Part shown: piece by piece, positions 34,706 to 44,554 of the stretch
Numbering within the stretch: the stretch's first letter is position 1
How the letters are laid out: the number at the start of each line of letters is the position of its first letter
The notes under the pieces: generated by a model
The model's database searches: none
What the model was told of the DNA's origin: nothing
What the model saw: only the letters and a program-made list of their open reading frames with translations
DNA from: Rubellimicrobium rubrum
Lineage (GTDB): Bacteria > Pseudomonadota > Alphaproteobacteria > Rhodobacterales > Rhodobacteraceae
Reading direction: 5' to 3'
Length of the DNA: 64,000 bases
Assembly (NCBI RefSeq): GCF_006152115.1
Contig: NZ_VDFU01000015.1
Coordinates: 58,813-122,812, forward strand
Position numbers and translations under genes: made by a program

Positions 34706-36580
34706 ATGCCCGACGACCTGCACCCACAGACGCCCGACACGCCTGCCCTGACAGGGCAGGAGCGCATCGCGGCTTACCTGCGCCAGCTCGACAGCTCCCC
34801 GGGCGTGTACCGCATGCTCGATGCCGAGGCGCGCGTCCTTTATGTCGGCAAGGCCAAGAACCTGAAGGCGCGGGTGTCGAACTACGCGCGGAGTTCGGGA
34901 CATTCGGCGCGGATCGCTCGGATGATCCGGGAAACCGCGTCCATGATGTTCCTGACCACGCGGACCGAGACCGAGGCGCTGCTCCTCGAGCAGAACCTCA
35001 TCAAGCAGCTCAAGCCGCGCTACAACGTGCTCCTGCGCGACGACAAGTCGTTCCCGAACATCATCATCAGCGCCCACAAGTATCCCCAGATCCGCAAGCA
35101 CCGGGGCGCGCGCACGGACAAGGGCGACTACTTCGGCCCCTTTGCGTCCGCAGGGGCGGTGAACCGAACGCTGAACCAGCTTCAAAAGGCGTTCCTGCTG
35201 CGAAGCTGCACCGACTCGGTCTTTACGTCCCGCACGCGGCCCTGCCTGCTCCATCAGATCAAGCGGTGCTCTGCCCCGTGCGTGGATCTGATCTCAGAGG
35301 ATGACTACGCGGACTCGGTCTTCGACGCCGCGCGGTTCCTGTCCGGCAAGACCACCAAGGTCCAGGAAACGCTCGCCCGCCAAATGTCCGAGGCCGCCGA
35401 AGCCATGGAGTTCGAGCGCGCGGCCGCCCTGCGGGACCGGATCAAGGCGCTGACGCAGGTGCAGACCGCGCAAGGGATCAACCCGCGCACGGTGGCCGAG
35501 GCCGACATCGTCGCGCTCCACATGGAAGGCGGGCAGGCCTGCGTGCAAGTCTTCTTCATCCGAGCCAACCAGAACTGGGGCAACCACGATTTCTACCCGC
35601 GCCTTGCGGGCGACGACGACCCGGCCGAGGTCATGCAGGCCTTCCTCGGGCAGTTCTACTCGGACCGCGATCCGCCGCCGCTGGTCCTGACCTCCTGTGG
35701 CGTGGACGACCCGGAGGTGCTGATGGCCGCGTTGTCGGAAAAGGCGCGCCGCCGCATCGACATCGCCGTCCCCCAGCGCGGCGAAAAGGCCGAGCTGGTC
35801 GAGGGCGCCCTACGCAACGCCCGCGAGTCGCTGGCCCGCCGAATGAGCGAGTCCGCGACCCAGGCGCGGCTGCTGGACGGGCTGGCCGAGAAGTTCGAGC
35901 TGCCCGCGCCTCCGCGCCGGATCGAGGTCTACGACAACTCCCACATCATGGGGACCAATGCGATCGGGGCCTTCATCGTCTCGGGGCCGGACGGGTTCGA
36001 GAAAGGCCAATACCGCAAGTTCAACATCGAGACAGCCAAGCCTGGAGACGACTTCGGCATGATGAAAGAGGTGCTGACCCGCCGCTTTACCCGTCTGTTG
36101 AAGGAGGACCCGGACCGCGAGAGCCAAGCCTGGCCGGACCTCCTGCTGATCGACGGTGGGCAGGGGCAGGTCTCGGCGGTCTATGAGGTCATGGCCGAAC
36201 TGGGCGTCCACGACATTCCGATGATCGGGGTGGCCAAGGGCATCGACCGCGACCTCGGCAAGGAGGAGTTCCATCGGACCGGCAAGCGCCCCATGGCACT
36301 GCCGCACAACGATCCGGTGCTGTACTTCGTCCAGCGCCTCCGGGACGAGGCGCACCGCTTCGCCATCGGCACCCACCGGGCCAAACGCGCGAAGACCCTG
36401 TTGGCCAATCCGCTCGATGAGATCCCGGGCGTGGGAGCGACACGCAAGCGGGCGCTCCTCCAGCATTTCGGCTCCGCCAAGGCGGTGAGCCGCGCGGCGC
36501 TCGTGGACCTCAAGGCGGTGCCGGGCGTGTCGGACCAACTGGCCGAAGCGATCTACGGCCACTTCCACGAGAAGGGGTGA
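34706..36580 (+). CDS. uvrC: UvrABC excinuclease subunit C
   Basis: 624 aa repair nuclease making both incisions in nucleotide-excision repair. GIY-YIG domain: [24 protein letters not shown] (about 29-52) carrying the Gly-Val-Tyr and Tyr-Val-Gly motifs. A UVR motif is near 225-250 ([15 protein letters not shown]). The second nuclease domain (RNase H-like) shows EVYDNSHI and [10 protein letters not shown]-terminal tandem helix-hairpin-helix: [18 protein letters not shown]. Start ATG at 34706 rather than an upstream TTG. Confidence 0.97.
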   Translation: MPDDLHPQTPDTPALTGQERIAAYLRQLDSSPGVYRMLDAEARVLYVGKAKNLKARVSNYARSSGHSARIARMIRETASMMFLTTRTETEALLLEQNLIKQLKPRYNVLLRDDKSFPNIIISAHKYPQIRKHRGARTDKGDYFGPFASAGAVNRTLNQLQKAFLLRSCTDSVFTSRTRPCLLHQIKRCSAPCVDLISEDDYADSVFDAARFLSGKTTKVQETLARQMSEAAEAMEFERAAALRDRIKALTQVQTAQGINPRTVAEADIVALHMEGGQACVQVFFIRANQNWGNHDFYPRLAGDDDPAEVMQAFLGQFYSDRDPPPLVLTSCGVDDPEVLMAALSEKARRRIDIAVPQRGEKAELVEGALRNARESLARRMSESATQARLLDGLAEKFELPAPPRRIEVYDNSHIMGTNAIGAFIVSGPDGFEKGQYRKFNIETAKPGDDFGMMKEVLTRRFTRLLKEDPDRESQAWPDLLLIDGGQGQVSAVYEVMAELGVHDIPMIGVAKGIDRDLGKEEFHRTGKRPMALPHNDPVLYFVQRLRDEAHRFAIGTHRAKRAKTLLANPLDEIPGVGATRKRALLQHFGSAKAVSRAALVDLKAVPGVSDQLAEAIYGHFHEKG

Positions 36581-37055
36581 CCCCCGGCCCGTGCGGGGGC
36601 CTGCGGTGTTCAGCCCAGAGCCAGACCGCCAGCACGACCGGAACGACGACGATGCCCAGGACGCCTGGCCCGCCCTGACGGCCGGCGATCCGGGACCGTG
36701 GAACAGCCCTGTGCCATGAGGACCTCTGGTGGGCGTCGCGCCCCGACGACCGATGTTCACCGAAGCGTCCGGTTGGCCCAGGTGCCGCCTGGGCTCGGGC
36801 TCGAGCCAAGTCCGGGGGCAAGCCGGACGGATCTGCGAAGGAGGCCCATGACGATCCTTCGGGCCGGGCCTTCGGGCCGGGCCTTCGGGCCGGGGCGAAG
36901 TGGACCTAGGCAGGCTGGCAGGGCGCTGCGGGTCCACAAAGCTCATCCAGTCGGCATTGCCATGCCTGACGCCCCGATGCCTCAACCGGCCGACAATCCG
37001 CCATCGACGGTGCCGTGGCTTTCCCTGCTTCGTGCCAGACGCTACATCCTGCGGC
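36581..37055. other. 475-base gap between uvrC and pgsA
   Basis: No convincing gene. It begins with a GC hairpin (CCCCC 36581-36585 with GGGGG 36595-36599; GGCCC/GGGCC overlapping) that may end uvrC transcription, and contains a threefold 13-bp direct repeat at 36856-36894. A - strand frame with a hydrophobic run (near 36600-36680) has no plausible start. A pgsA promoter is expected in the last 100 bases. Confidence 0.6.
36856..36894. repeat. three perfect tandem copies of a 13-bp unit
   Basis: The unit CCTTCGGGCCGGG is repeated exactly at 36856-36868, 36869-36881 and 36882-36894. Each copy can form a small CCTTCGGG hairpin. Not within a gene. Confidence 0.85.
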
Positions 37056-37676
37056 ATGATCGTCTGGACCCTCCCCAATACGCTGACCGTCCTGCGCCTT
37101 CTTGCTGCGCCCGGGGTGGCCGTGATGTTCCTCTACTTCACTCGGCCCTGGGCCGACTTCCTGGCGCTGACGCTCTTTGTCGGGGCCGCGATCACCGACT
37201 ACTTCGACGGCTACCTTGCCCGCTTGTGGAAGCAGGAAAGCCGCTTTGGTGCCATGCTGGACCCCATCGCCGACAAGGCCATGGTGGTCATCGCCATCAT
37301 GGTCCTGACCGGCTATTCGGGCATGAACCCCTGGCTCATCCTGCCCGCCACCGTGATCCTGTTCCGCGAGATCTTCGTGAGCGGGCTGCGTGAGTTCCTG
37401 GCCGATCGGGCGGGGCTTCTGAAGGTCACACGGCTCGCGAAATGGAAGACGACGGCGCAGATGGTCGCCATCGCCGTGCTGTTCCTGGGAACGGGACTCG
37501 CCGCCATGGACATGCCGCCGCCGCGCGTGGGACGGGTCGGCCTGCCGCCGGGAACGACCTGGGCGGGGCTAGCGACGTGGCTCGGCCTTCTCCTGATCTG
37601 GATTGCCGCCGCGCTGACCGCCATCACCGGCTGGGAATACTTCCGGAAATCCCTGCCGTTCCTGAGGGACGCCTGA
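37056..37676 (+). CDS. pgsA: CDP-diacylglycerol-glycerol-3-phosphate 3-phosphatidyltransferase
   Basis: 206 aa membrane enzyme of phosphatidylglycerol synthesis. The CDP-alcohol phosphotransferase signature Dx2DGx2ARx8Gx3Dx3D is visible as DYFDGYLARLWKQESRFGAMLDPIADK (about 48-74). LPNTLTVLRLLAAPGV at the start is the family N terminus, and several hydrophobic helices follow. The stop overlaps the moaD start (TGATG), joining pgsA to the molybdopterin genes. Confidence 0.93.
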   Translation: MIVWTLPNTLTVLRLLAAPGVAVMFLYFTRPWADFLALTLFVGAAITDYFDGYLARLWKQESRFGAMLDPIADKAMVVIAIMVLTGYSGMNPWLILPATVILFREIFVSGLREFLADRAGLLKVTRLAKWKTTAQMVAIAVLFLGTGLAAMDMPPPRVGRVGLPPGTTWAGLATWLGLLLIWIAAALTAITGWEYFRKSLPFLRDA

Positions 37677-37924
37677 TGATCGACGTGCTTTATTTCGCCT
37701 GGCTGCGCGAGCGCACGGGCCACCCGCGCGAAAGCCTGGACACCCAGGCCCCCACCGTCGCGGCCCTGGTGGAGGAGTTGCGCGCGCGGAGCGAGGGTCA
37801 TGCGCTGGCCTTTTCTGACCTGCGGGCGGTGCGCGTGGCCGTGGACCAGAAGCTCGCCTCCCTCGACGCCCCGCTAACCGGGGTGCGGGAGGTGGCCTTC
37901 TTTCCGCCGATGACCGGAGGCTGA
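37676..37924 (+). CDS. moaD: molybdopterin synthase sulfur-carrier subunit
   Basis: 82 aa ubiquitin-like sulfur carrier ending in Gly-Gly (PPMTGG), whose terminal glycine is thiocarboxylated. The N-terminal strand DVLYFAWLRE and the AVRVAVDQ region fit MoaD. Starts at ATG 37676, overlapping the pgsA stop; moaE follows after two bases. The two proteins form molybdopterin synthase. Confidence 0.93.
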   Translation: MIDVLYFAWLRERTGHPRESLDTQAPTVAALVEELRARSEGHALAFSDLRAVRVAVDQKLASLDAPLTGVREVAFFPPMTGG

Positions 37925-37926
37925 CC

Positions 37927-38367
37927 ATGGATGTCCGCGTCGCGCCCGAGCCCTTCGATCCGGGGGCCGAGTTGTCGTCCTTCACCGCTGGGGCGGAAGG
38001 GGCCGGCGCGGTGGTCAGCTTCACGGGCGTCGTGCGCGGGGACGGCGGCCTGAGCGCCATGGAGATCGAGCATTACCCAGGCATGACCGAGGTCGCCATC
38101 AGGGCCATGACGGATCAGGCGCGTGAACGGTTCGGCCTTGTCGCGGTGCGGGTGATCCACCGGCATGGACGGCTCTCCGTCGGAGAGCCGATCATGATGG
38201 TGCTTGCGGCCGCCCCCCATCGGCGTGCCGCCTTCGATGCGGCGGACTTCCTCATGGACTGGCTCAAGTCCCGCGCACCCTTTTGGAAGAAGCAACTGGG
38301 CCCCGATGGCGGCGCCTGGGTCGGGGCCCGCGACGAAGACGAGGCGGCCTTGGGCCGGTGGATCTAA
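37927..38367 (+). CDS. moaE: molybdopterin synthase catalytic subunit
   Basis: 146 aa MoaE. SFTGVVRG near 31-38, EIEHYPGM near 46-53, the RVIHRHGRLSVGEPIMMVLAAAPHR segment and the C-terminal WKKQ lysines (FWKKQLGPDGGAWVG) fit the family; the KKE/KKQ lysine region contacts precursor Z. Partner of moaD just upstream. Confidence 0.95.
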   Translation: MDVRVAPEPFDPGAELSSFTAGAEGAGAVVSFTGVVRGDGGLSAMEIEHYPGMTEVAIRAMTDQARERFGLVAVRVIHRHGRLSVGEPIMMVLAAAPHRRAAFDAADFLMDWLKSRAPFWKKQLGPDGGAWVGARDEDEAALGRWI

Positions 38368-38481
38368 GGTCGTAGGCAACGCTGCCATGCGGCGCTTGCG
38401 CTTCTCGGGCGACTGCCCCAAGGTTATTACAGCCATGAGAGGCGGGCCTGTCCCCGCCCGGAAGCAGGGAGGGTTCTGCCC

Positions 38482-39654
38482 ATGACCAACGTCGTCATCG
38501 CCTCGGCCGCACGCACCGCCGTCGGCTCGTTCTCCGGCTCCTTCGCCAACACGCCTGCCCATGACCTCGGGGCTGCCGTGCTCCGCGCCGTGGTGGAACG
38601 CGCAGGCGTCGAAGCCGGCGAGGTGAGTGAGACGATCCTGGGCCAGGTGCTGACCGCGGCCCAAGGCCAGAACCCGGCCCGGCAGGCGCATATCAACGCG
38701 GGCCTCCCGCAGGAAAGCGCCGCCTGGAGCCTCAACCAGGTCTGCGGCTCCGGCCTGCGGGCCGTGGCGCTGGGCGCGCAGCACATCATGCTGGGCGACG
38801 CGCAGATCATCTGCGCCGGCGGACAGGAGAACATGACCATGTCGCCCCATGCCGCGGCCCTGCGCGCCGGGCACAAGATGGGCGACATGTCCTTCATCGA
38901 TACGATGATCAAGGACGGGCTTTGGGACGCCTTCAACGGCTACCACATGGGCCAGACGGCCGAGAACGTCGCCCAGCAGTGGCAGATCTCGCGCGAGCAG
39001 CAGGACCAGTTCGCGGTCGCCTCGCAGAACAAGGCCGAGGCTGCCCAAAAGGCTGGCAAGTTCAAGGACGAGATCGTTCCCTTCACGATCAAGGGCCGCA
39101 AGGGCGACACCATCGTCGACAGCGACGAATACATCCGGCACGGCGCCACCCTGGATTCGGTCGCGAAGCTGCGCCCCGCCTTCACCAAGGACGGCAGCGT
39201 AACGGCCGGCAACGCGTCGGGCCTGAACGACGGTGCGGCGGCGGTGCTTCTCATGTCCGAGGAGGAAGCCCAGCGTCGGGGGATCGAGCCGCTGGCGCGG
39301 ATCGCGTCCTATGCGACCGTCGGCCTCGATCCATCGATCATGGGCGTGGGGCCGATCTACGCCTCGCGCAAGGCCCTGGAAAAGGCGGGCTGGAAGGTCG
39401 GGGACCTTGATCTCGTGGAGGCGAACGAGGCTTTCGCAGCGCAGGCCTGCGCGGTGAACAAGGACATGGGCTGGGATCCGTCCATCGTGAACGTCAACGG
39501 CGGCGCCATCGCGATCGGCCACCCGATCGGCGCATCGGGAGCAAGGGTGCTGAACACCCTTCTGCACGAGATGAAGCGGCGGGACGCGAAGAAAGGCCTC
39601 GCCACCCTTTGCATCGGCGGCGGCATGGGCGTGGCCCTCTGCGTCGAGCGGTAA
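38482..39654 (+). CDS. phaA: acetyl-CoA acetyltransferase (beta-ketothiolase)
   Basis: 390 aa biosynthetic thiolase joining two acetyl-CoA to acetoacetyl-CoA. Active-site residues: nucleophilic Cys in [10 protein letters not shown] (near 88), His in [11 protein letters not shown] (near 347) and Cys in [11 protein letters not shown] (near 377). [17 protein letters not shown] is also family-typical. A hairpin GGCGGG/CCCGCC lies 24 bases upstream (38441-38458). Followed by phaB; PHA synthase is not in the window. Confidence 0.95.
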   Translation: MTNVVIASAARTAVGSFSGSFANTPAHDLGAAVLRAVVERAGVEAGEVSETILGQVLTAAQGQNPARQAHINAGLPQESAAWSLNQVCGSGLRAVALGAQHIMLGDAQIICAGGQENMTMSPHAAALRAGHKMGDMSFIDTMIKDGLWDAFNGYHMGQTAENVAQQWQISREQQDQFAVASQNKAEAAQKAGKFKDEIVPFTIKGRKGDTIVDSDEYIRHGATLDSVAKLRPAFTKDGSVTAGNASGLNDGAAAVLLMSEEEAQRRGIEPLARIASYATVGLDPSIMGVGPIYASRKALEKAGWKVGDLDLVEANEAFAAQACAVNKDMGWDPSIVNVNGGAIAIGHPIGASGARVLNTLLHEMKRRDAKKGLATLCIGGGMGVALCVER

Positions 39655-39684
39655 CGAGTTTCGCGGCCCTTCGGGGCGGCGAGG

Positions 39685-39719
39685 GGGTGGCCCGGCTAGG
39701 GAGGAGAGCCGGGCCACCC
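39685..39719 (+). promoter_or_regulatory. long hairpin between phaA and phaB
   Basis: A 13-bp perfect stem GGGTGGCCCGGCT (39685-39697) and AGCCGGGCCACCC (39707-39719) with a 9-base loop. No T run, so more likely an mRNA-stability or partial-attenuation element than a full terminator. Confidence 0.6.
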
Positions 39720-39751
39720 GTCCAATCCAGAACGGACGGGAGGAGTCTGAC

Positions 39752-40477
39752 ATGGCAAGAGTTGCCCTTGTGACCGGAGGGTCGCGCGGGATCGGTGCGG
39801 CGATCTCCAAGGCGCTGATGGCCGATGGCTACCAGGTCGCCGCGAGCTATGCGGGCAACGACGCCGCCGCGCAGGCCTTTACCGAAGGAACGGGAATCAG
39901 AACGTTCAAGTGGAACGTCGCCGACTACGAGGCCTGCAAGGCCGGCGTGGCCGAGGTCGAGGCGGCGCTGGGCCCGATCGAGGTGCTGGTGAACAACGCC
40001 GGGATCACGCGGGACGCGCCGTTCCACCGGATGACCCCCCAGCAATGGCACGAGGTCATCGACACGAACCTGACCGGCCTGTTCAATATGACTCATGTCG
40101 TCTGGGGCGGCATGCGCGACCGCAAGTTCGGGCGGGTCATCAACATATCGTCCATCAACGGCCAGAAAGGGCAGTTCGCCCAAGCCAATTATGCCGCCGC
40201 CAAGGCCGGGGACATCGGATTCACCAAGGCCTTGGCCCAGGAGGGTGCGCGGGCGGGGATCACCGTCAACGTCATAGCGCCGGGATACATCAACACGGAA
40301 ATGATGGCGGGTATCAAGCCCGAGGTCATGGACACCGTTATCCTGCCGGCGATCCCGGTCGGCCGCCTGGGCGAACCCGAGGAGATCGCGCGCTGCGTGG
40401 CGTTCCTGGCCTCGGATGCGGCCGGGTTCATCACCGGCGCCACATTGTCGGCGAACGGCGGCCAGTACATGGCGTGA
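39752..40477 (+). CDS. phaB: acetoacetyl-CoA reductase
   Basis: 241 aa SDR reducing acetoacetyl-CoA to (R)-3-hydroxybutyryl-CoA with NADPH. TGGSRGIGAAISKAL (8-22), NNAGITRDAPFHRMTPQQW (near 86-104), INISSINGQKGQFAQANYAAAKAG with the Ser, Tyr and Lys triad, and a C-terminal NGGQYM are as in PhaB. Sits 97 bases after phaA, with a stable hairpin between. AGGAG precedes the ATG. Confidence 0.95.
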   Translation: MARVALVTGGSRGIGAAISKALMADGYQVAASYAGNDAAAQAFTEGTGIRTFKWNVADYEACKAGVAEVEAALGPIEVLVNNAGITRDAPFHRMTPQQWHEVIDTNLTGLFNMTHVVWGGMRDRKFGRVINISSINGQKGQFAQANYAAAKAGDIGFTKALAQEGARAGITVNVIAPGYINTEMMAGIKPEVMDTVILPAIPVGRLGEPEEIARCVAFLASDAAGFITGATLSANGGQYMA

Positions 40478-40522
40478 CGAGGGCTGCCGGTGCCTTGGCC
40501 CGCTCTGTCGCGGATGGGGCGC

Positions 40523-41062
40523 TCAGGCTTGGGTCATCGGTGGCCAGGGACGGAGACTCTCGGCCTCGATCCACTCGCGCACCCAAGGAGGTAGGTCGGG
40601 TGGGGGAAGGTCCAAGCCCATGGCCTCCAGCACGTGGATGGGAGCCACGATGCCATTCCGGTCGGTGATGGCAGAGCGGATCAGGATATGGCTGGCGCAG
40701 GCGCCGTCGGGAAGCCACATGGACTGCTCCACGTAGAAGAAGCGGCCGTCCCAGCCCAGGGCACGGGTCCTCATGTCTATGCGGTCGAACAGACGGATGC
40801 GCTTGCGATAGCGGACCGAGGCGCCAGCGACGGCGACCTGCCAGCCTTGCCGCCGCAAGGTCTTGGTCAGGCCGATCTTCCGTGACCAGGGAATACGTCC
40901 CAGGTCATAGAGCGTGAGGGTGCGCCCGTTGTTGAGTTCGGCGAAGATGTCGAGATCCCAGGGCCAGCAGAGATGCCGACTCTGGTGGGTGCCGGTCAGC
41001 GGCAGGGCCGGGTCGGCGCGGTGCCGCCAGGACTGGAGCACAAGGCGGAAAACGGGATACAT
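40523..41062 (-). CDS. hotdog-fold acyl-CoA thioesterase-like protein
   Basis: 179 aa single-hotdog protein with the long helix DLDIFAELNNGRTLTLYDLGR (about 36-56), which matches the 4HBT_2/THEM6-like motif (Asp then Asn-Asn-Gly). A basic RYRKRIRLFDRIDM strand and FYVEQSMWL follow. Probable acyl-CoA thioesterase of unknown preference. Convergent with phaB by 45 bases and divergent from yggT by 158 bases. Confidence 0.8.
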   Translation of the reverse strand: MYPVFRLVLQSWRHRADPALPLTGTHQSRHLCWPWDLDIFAELNNGRTLTLYDLGRIPWSRKIGLTKTLRRQGWQVAVAGASVRYRKRIRLFDRIDMRTRALGWDGRFFYVEQSMWLPDGACASHILIRSAITDRNGIVAPIHVLEAMGLDLPPPDLPPWVREWIEAESLRPWPPMTQA

Positions 41063-41220
41063 GGCTGGCCTCCGGCATGGTCCTCGCCCGAAGATCGCGG
41101 ATGCGTCAACCCTGACGACGGGTCACGGGGCCGCAGGCCATCTGCCGGGGATTGCGCGGGCCGGGCGCGCCCCTTAGGTCAGGTCCGGAACGAAGCGGGC
41201 ACACGAGGCGACGGGCGGTC

Positions 41221-41508
41221 ATGCAATCCCTTTTCGAGATTCTTCTCCTGATCCTCGGGATCGCGCGGCTGTTCATCTTCGCGCATTTCATCATGAGCTG
41301 GCTTCTGGCCTTCAACGTGCTGAACCCGCGCCAGCAGTTCGTCCAGCAGGTCTGGCAGGGGCTGAGCCGGGTGCTGGAGCCCATCTACCGCCCGATCCGC
41401 AGCATCCTGCCCTCGATGGGCGGCCTCGACCTTGCGCCGCTGATCGCGCTGATCGCGATCTATGCGCTCGAGATCATCCTGCGGAACAACGCGGGCCTGT
41501 TCCTCTGA
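41221..41508 (+). CDS. YggT-family membrane protein
   Basis: 95 aa integral membrane protein with two hydrophobic helices around 5-28 and 68-88. The YggT signature appears as SWLLAFNVLNPRQQFVQQVWQGLSRVLEPIYRPIRSILP (about 26-64), where the PIYRPIR box is diagnostic. Family members have been linked to osmotic or cell-division functions. ATG at 41221; five bases precede recQ. Confidence 0.9.
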   Translation: MQSLFEILLLILGIARLFIFAHFIMSWLLAFNVLNPRQQFVQQVWQGLSRVLEPIYRPIRSILPSMGGLDLAPLIALIAIYALEIILRNNAGLFL

Positions 41509-41513
41509 ACGCC

Positions 41514-43568
41514 ATGAGCGGGGATGCGGGCAGCACCCTCCTGAGGGAGGTCTGGGGCTTCGACTCCTTTCGACCCGGCCAGGAGGAAATCGTCCGCGCC
41601 GTGGCCGAAGGCCGTGACGTGCTGGCCGTGATGCCGACGGGCGGCGGCAAGTCGCTATGCTACCAGTTGCCCGCCCTGCTGCGGGACGGGCTGACGGTCG
41701 TCATCTCGCCGCTGATCGCATTGATGCGGGATCAGGTGCGCGCCCTGACGGCAGCCGGAGTGGAGGCCGGGGCCTATACCTCCGCCAACACCGACGAGGA
41801 GAACGAGGCGCTTCGCGAAGGCCTGCGCGAGGGACGCATCCGACTCCTTTACCTTGCGCCCGAACGCCTTGCGTCCTCGGGGACGGCGGCGGCGCTGAAG
41901 CGCTGGGGCGCCACGGCCATCGCCGTGGACGAGGCTCATTGCGTGGCCCAGTGGGGTCATGATTTCCGCCCCGACTACCTGCGGATCGGGCAGCTTCGAG
42001 CGGAGCTGGGCGTGCCGCTCGCGGCCTTTACCGCAACCGCGGACGAGGAGACGCGGGACGAGATCATCGAGAGGCTGTTCGGCGGACGCGAGCCGCTGGT
42101 CTTCCTGCGCGGCTTCGACCGGCCGAATATCCATCTGGGTTTCACCCTCAAGGACTCGCCCCGGAAGCAGGTGATCGATTACGCCAAGCGCCGGAAGGGG
42201 CGTGCCGGGATCGTCTATTGCGGCACCCGGTCCAAGACCGAGGTTCTGGCGCAGGCATTGCGCGAAGCGGGGCTGAGCGCGATCGCCTACCATGCGGGGC
42301 TTGAGCCTGACGCCCGGCGGCTGGCCGAAGAGCGGTTCCAGCGCGAGGACGGGCTGATCGTGGTGGCGACCGTCGCCTTTGGCATGGGCGTGGACAAGCC
42401 CGACATCCGCTGGGTCATGCACGCCGATCTGCCAAAGTCGGTAGAGTCTTATTATCAGGAGATAGGGCGCGCGGGACGCGACGGGCTCCCCGCCGAGGCG
42501 CTGACGCTTTATGGTCCCGAGGATATTCGTCTCAGGCGCAGCCAGATCGACGAAGGCGGCGCGCCAGAGGCACGAAAGCTCGCGGACCACGGACGGCTCA
42601 ACGCGCTCCTGGGCATCGCCGAGGCCGTCGGGTGCCGCCGGGTGGCGCTGCTGGGCTATTTCGACGAACAGGCCGGGCCCTGCGGTGCCTGTGACAACTG
42701 CGACCAGCCGGCGGATGTCTTCGATGCGACCACGCCCGCGCGGATGGTGCTTTCAGCGGTCAGGCGGACCGAAGAATGGTTCGGCGCCCAGCACCTGATC
42801 GACATCGTCATGGGAATCGAAACCGAGAAGGTCATCGCGCGGAGCCACAACCAGCTTCCGACCTTTGGGGTCGGCCAGGAGTGGGACCGCAAGCAGTGGC
42901 AGGCCATCGTGCGGCAGATGCTGGGGCAGGATCTCCTGCGTCCCGATCCGTCGCGGCATGGGGCATTGCGCCTCACGCAACTCGCCGGGCCGGTGCTCCG
43001 GGGCGAACAGACGGTCACCATGCGCCGCGACGTGCTCCCGCCCAAGGGGCGGGGCACCACGCGGGACGAACCGCGCGCCATGGTGACCGAGGAGGACCAG
43101 GGCCTGCTGTCGGCGCTCAAGGCGCACAGGCGGGCGCTGGCGCAGGCCGCGAACGTGCCGGCCTATGTGGTCTTCACCGACAAGAGCCTGATCGAGATGG
43201 CCGAGAAGCGGCCCACCACACTGGATGCCATGGCCCGGATCGGCGGGGTAGGGGCCAAGAAGCTGGACACCTACGGGCGGACCTTTCTTGAGGTCATCCT
43301 GGGCGAGTCGCCGGAGCCGGTGCATCCGCGCCGTCAGAAGCTGGCGGGCCGCGAGGAGGCCAGCGTGTTCGACAGGCTCCAGACCGCGCAGGCCGAGCTG
43401 GTTCGGGGCCCGCACGGACGCGACAAGCCGCTGTCGCTGAACGCGAGCGCCTTGGCGCGGATCGCCGCGCAGCATCCGCGCGACATGGGCGGGCTGGAGC
43501 GGCTCATCGGCCCCCGTGCCCTGGAGCGCTTTGGCGAAGCGTTCCTGCAGATCCTTCGGGACGGCTGA
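41514..43568 (+). CDS. recQ: ATP-dependent DNA helicase RecQ
   Basis: 684 aa SF2 helicase. Motif 0 FRPGQEEIV, Walker A AVMPTGGGKSLCYQLPA (near 38-54), DEAH box AVDEAHCVAQWGHDFRPDY, FTATAD, motif VI region QEIGRAGRDG (near 319-328). The RecQ zinc subdomain shows CRRVALLGYFDEQAGPCGACDNC; a HRDC domain covers about 530-605 (ALRLTQ to KLDTYGR). Starts five bases after yggT. Confidence 0.96.
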   Translation: MSGDAGSTLLREVWGFDSFRPGQEEIVRAVAEGRDVLAVMPTGGGKSLCYQLPALLRDGLTVVISPLIALMRDQVRALTAAGVEAGAYTSANTDEENEALREGLREGRIRLLYLAPERLASSGTAAALKRWGATAIAVDEAHCVAQWGHDFRPDYLRIGQLRAELGVPLAAFTATADEETRDEIIERLFGGREPLVFLRGFDRPNIHLGFTLKDSPRKQVIDYAKRRKGRAGIVYCGTRSKTEVLAQALREAGLSAIAYHAGLEPDARRLAEERFQREDGLIVVATVAFGMGVDKPDIRWVMHADLPKSVESYYQEIGRAGRDGLPAEALTLYGPEDIRLRRSQIDEGGAPEARKLADHGRLNALLGIAEAVGCRRVALLGYFDEQAGPCGACDNCDQPADVFDATTPARMVLSAVRRTEEWFGAQHLIDIVMGIETEKVIARSHNQLPTFGVGQEWDRKQWQAIVRQMLGQDLLRPDPSRHGALRLTQLAGPVLRGEQTVTMRRDVLPPKGRGTTRDEPRAMVTEEDQGLLSALKAHRRALAQAANVPAYVVFTDKSLIEMAEKRPTTLDAMARIGGVGAKKLDTYGRTFLEVILGESPEPVHPRRQKLAGREEASVFDRLQTAQAELVRGPHGRDKPLSLNASALARIAAQHPRDMGGLERLIGPRALERFGEAFLQILRDG

Positions 43569-43586
43569 GCGGGCCGTCCCGCCTTT
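43569..43586. terminator. hairpin between recQ and truB
   Basis: GCGGG (43569-43573) pairs with CCCGC (43578-43582), loop CCGT, then CTTTC, directly after the recQ stop and beside the convergent truB stop. Confidence 0.5.
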
Positions 43587-44494
43587 CAGGCCGCGAAAAC
43601 CCGGGTCGGGCGCAGGGTGCCGCTTTCGTACACGCCGACCGCGATGGCGCGGCCTTCACGGCTGGCCCAAGCCTCATCGCCCCATTGCAGGCCATCCGCC
43701 GGGAAGACCATTGCGGCCCCGCCATTGCGCAGGAGCGCCACGCTTGCCTCGGGACAGCGGCATTCGGGCAGGCCGACAAGGGCCGTCTCCAAAGGCAGAA
43801 GGCGGGCGTCAAGCGCTTCGCCTTGGCCCACAGCCTCGATCTCGGGCCAGGCGACGGCGCCGTGGAGCGAGAAGGGACCAGACCAGATCCGGCGCAACTG
43901 GGTGACATGGCCGAGGCAGCCGAGCGAGCGCCCCAAGTCGCGGGCGATGGAACGAACATAGCCGCCCTTCCCGCACACCATCTCGAACACGGCGTGGTCG
44001 GGATCGGCGCGGCCCGTCAGCTCCAACTTCTGAACAAAGAGCGGGCGCGCGGCCAAGTCCAGCACTTCGCCGTCGCGGGCGAGGTCATAGGCGCGCTCGC
44101 CCTCGACCTTGACCGCCGAGAAGGCGGGCGGAACCTGCATGATGTCGCCACGGAATGCGGGAAGCGCGGCTTCGATCTGGGCGTCGCTCGGACGCAGGTC
44201 GCTGCTCCTCGTGGCAGCGCCCTCGGCGTCGTCAGTCGTGGTCTCCTGGCCCCAGCGCACCGTGAACTCATAGGCCTTTAGCGCATCGGTGACATAGGGC
44301 AGGACCTTGGTCGCCTCGCCCAGCGCGACGGCAAGGAGGCCGGTCGCGGCGGGGTCGAGCGTGCCCGCATGGCCCGCCTTCTGCGCCTGCATGGTCCAGC
44401 GGATCTTGTTCACCACCGACGTCGAGGTGATGCCCGCAGGCTTGTCCACGATCACGAAGCCCGAGATGGCCCGGCCCTTGCGCGTGCGTCCCAT
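43586..44494 (-). CDS. truB: tRNA pseudouridine(55) synthase
   Basis: 302 aa TruB making psi55 in the T loop of tRNA. Catalytic Asp lies in [21 protein letters not shown] (near 38-58, GTLDP). DGAGYAR-like [27 protein letters not shown] follows ([12 protein letters not shown]). ATG at 44494 follows AAGGAGGG; an upstream ATG at 44551 is not used by the family. Third gene of the rbfA-glycosidase-truB strand group. Confidence 0.95.
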   Translation of the reverse strand: MGRTRKGRAISGFVIVDKPAGITSTSVVNKIRWTMQAQKAGHAGTLDPAATGLLAVALGEATKVLPYVTDALKAYEFTVRWGQETTTDDAEGAATRSSDLRPSDAQIEAALPAFRGDIMQVPPAFSAVKVEGERAYDLARDGEVLDLAARPLFVQKLELTGRADPDHAVFEMVCGKGGYVRSIARDLGRSLGCLGHVTQLRRIWSGPFSLHGAVAWPEIEAVGQGEALDARLLPLETALVGLPECRCPEASVALLRNGGAAMVFPADGLQWGDEAWASREGRAIAVGVYESGTLRPTRVFAA

Positions 44495-44554
44495 GTGGCC
44501 CTCCTTGGCTGGAAAGGCCCGCGCCCTAGACGGGACGGGGGCGGGGGTCAAGCC

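Noticed and set aside
36600..36680. possible small membrane protein on the - strand
   Set aside because: A hydrophobic stretch exists but no credible start or ribosome-binding site precedes it.
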